Shown: one piece after another, positions 5,107-5,627 of the stretch
How the letters are laid out: every line of letters starts with the position of its first letter
How positions within the stretch are numbered: the first letter of the stretch is position 1
Notes under the pieces: generated by a model
Told to the model about the DNA's origin: nothing
Database searches by the model: none
The model's input: only the letters and a program-made list of their open reading frames with translations
Translations under genes and position numbers: made by a program
Origin: Acidobacteriota bacterium
GTDB taxonomy: Bacteria; Acidobacteriota; Terriglobia; UBA7540
Assembly: GCA_003165615.1 (NCBI GenBank)
Contig: PLWR01000574.1
Coordinates: 1 to 5,627 of the forward strand
DNA: 5,627 bases
Reading direction: 5' to 3'

Positions 5107-5627
5107 TCATGCTTGCCGTGCCGCCTTTGCCGTTGCTTTGGCGAACGTCATCACACCTTTCTTCATATCGGCATCGATGGTGAGCGAGTCGCCGGGCGTC
5201 ACTTCGCCGTCGAGCAGCTTCATGGCGAGGGGGTCCTGGATGAGCCGCTGGATGGCCCGCTTCAGTGGCCGTGCCCCGAACTGCGGATCATAGCCTTCGC
5301 GGAACAGCAATTCGTGAGCTTTCTCCGTCAGCGTGATCTCAATCTTGCGCTCACTGAGCATGCGGCGGAGGTGTTCAAGCTGCAAGTCGATGATCCTCTC
5401 GATTTCCGGCTTGCCCAGCGCGTTGAAGATCACGACTTCATCGATGCGGTTCAGGAACTCCGGCCGGAAGTGCTGGAGGAGCGAATCTTGAATCTTTTTC
5501 CGCAGTCCTTCGCTTAGCGTGCCCGCCTCGCTGACCGCGGCTCCCGGCTTCGCGGTCATGCCGATGGCGCGATCGACGCCGTTCATGGCCTCGTGGATGA
5601 AAGTGCTGCCGATGTTCGAGGTCATGA
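5107..5627 (-). CDS. clpB: ClpB-type AAA+ disaggregase, 3' part
   Basis: This is the C-terminal 173 or so residues of a ClpB chaperone, which pulls proteins out of aggregates together with DnaK. The gene enters from the right edge; the ATG at 5625 is an internal Met of the MTSNIGS sensor-1 strand, not a start. Numbering from that Met, FRPEFLNRIDE (53-63) holds the arginine-finger region of the second ATPase domain, and FGARPLKRAIQ (116-126) carries the sensor-2 Arg119. The small C-terminal domain follows and the protein ends TAKAARQA. Between TSNIGS and FRPEF are 45 residues, about 20 more than I recall for E. coli ClpB, with a Gly/Ala/Ser-rich insert around 16-40. ClpB fits better than ClpA or ClpC because of the FRPEFLNRIDE-VV-F run and this ending, though ClpC cannot be fully excluded without the N-terminus. 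Confidence 0.9.
   Translation of the reverse strand, partial: MTSNIGSTFIHEAMNGVDRAIGMTAKPGAAVSEAGTLSEGLRKKIQDSLLQHFRPEFLNRIDEVVIFNALGKPEIERIIDLQLEHLRRMLSERKIEITLTEKAHELLFREGYDPQFGARPLKRAIQRLIQDPLAMKLLDGEVTPGDSLTIDADMKKGVMTFAKATAKAARQA

Noticed and set aside
4885..5517. Plus-strand frame of 210 codons over the clpB end and the intergenic region
   Set aside because: It is antisense to conserved ClpB motifs and its translation resembles no family.
1..5627. CRISPR array, tRNA or rRNA genes, insertion sequence or integrase
   Set aside because: I saw no regularly spaced repeats, no cloverleaf with conserved tRNA sequences and no transposase or integrase motifs. The only tandem repeat is the 13-bp pair at 4983-5008.

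Overview
The window is 5.6 kb of bacterial chromosome. All ten protein genes that I accept lie on the minus strand, so transcription runs from high to low coordinates. The two ends carry core protein-quality-control genes, each cut by the window edge: the 3' end of a ClpB disaggregase gene on the right (5107-5627) and the 5' end of the membrane protease gene htpX on the left (1-575). Between them is a block of accessory genes. The flanks are visibly GC-rich, especially clpB, while 3167-4901 is clearly more AT-rich. This suggests that the middle was acquired or is under different selection. The organism cannot be named from the sequence. GC content, the extended ClpB loop and the gene mix would suit an environmental Gram-negative-type bacterium such as an Acidobacteriota member, but this is only an impression.

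In transcription order from the right: the clpB 3' end, then about 205 bp of intergenic DNA with a weak hairpin, a perfect 13-bp tandem repeat and a plausible promoter. Next is a tightly packed three-gene operon (4901 to 3167). Its genes encode an unrecognised 222-aa protein, a 157-aa Trp-rich helical protein and a 193-aa protein with a conserved Asn-Cys-Ile-Ala-Trp-Ala motif and a downstream His, which I place in the DUF7689-like family. No function is established for this operon, and it is the best candidate here for an undescribed system.

Next is a hic locus (3039 to 2381) with an unusual layout: two different HicB-fold antitoxin genes in tandem, followed by one HicA toxin gene. The second hicB and hicA share a 4-base GTGA overlap. 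A GC-rich palindromic intergenic repeat separates hicA from a YgiD/DODA-type class III extradiol dioxygenase gene (2223 to 1447). Then comes a FitAB/VapBC-type toxin-antitoxin pair (1373 to 698) with a 20-bp gene overlap. Upstream of it sit two copies of the palindrome TGATATCA spaced 11 bp apart, the arrangement expected for a ribbon-helix-helix operator. A short intergenic region then leads to htpX.

Functionally, two toxin-antitoxin loci and one orphan three-gene operon lie between two proteostasis genes, with a stand-alone dioxygenase between the toxin-antitoxin loci. No tRNA, rRNA, CRISPR array, transposase or integrase is visible. All gaps between genes are under 300 bp.
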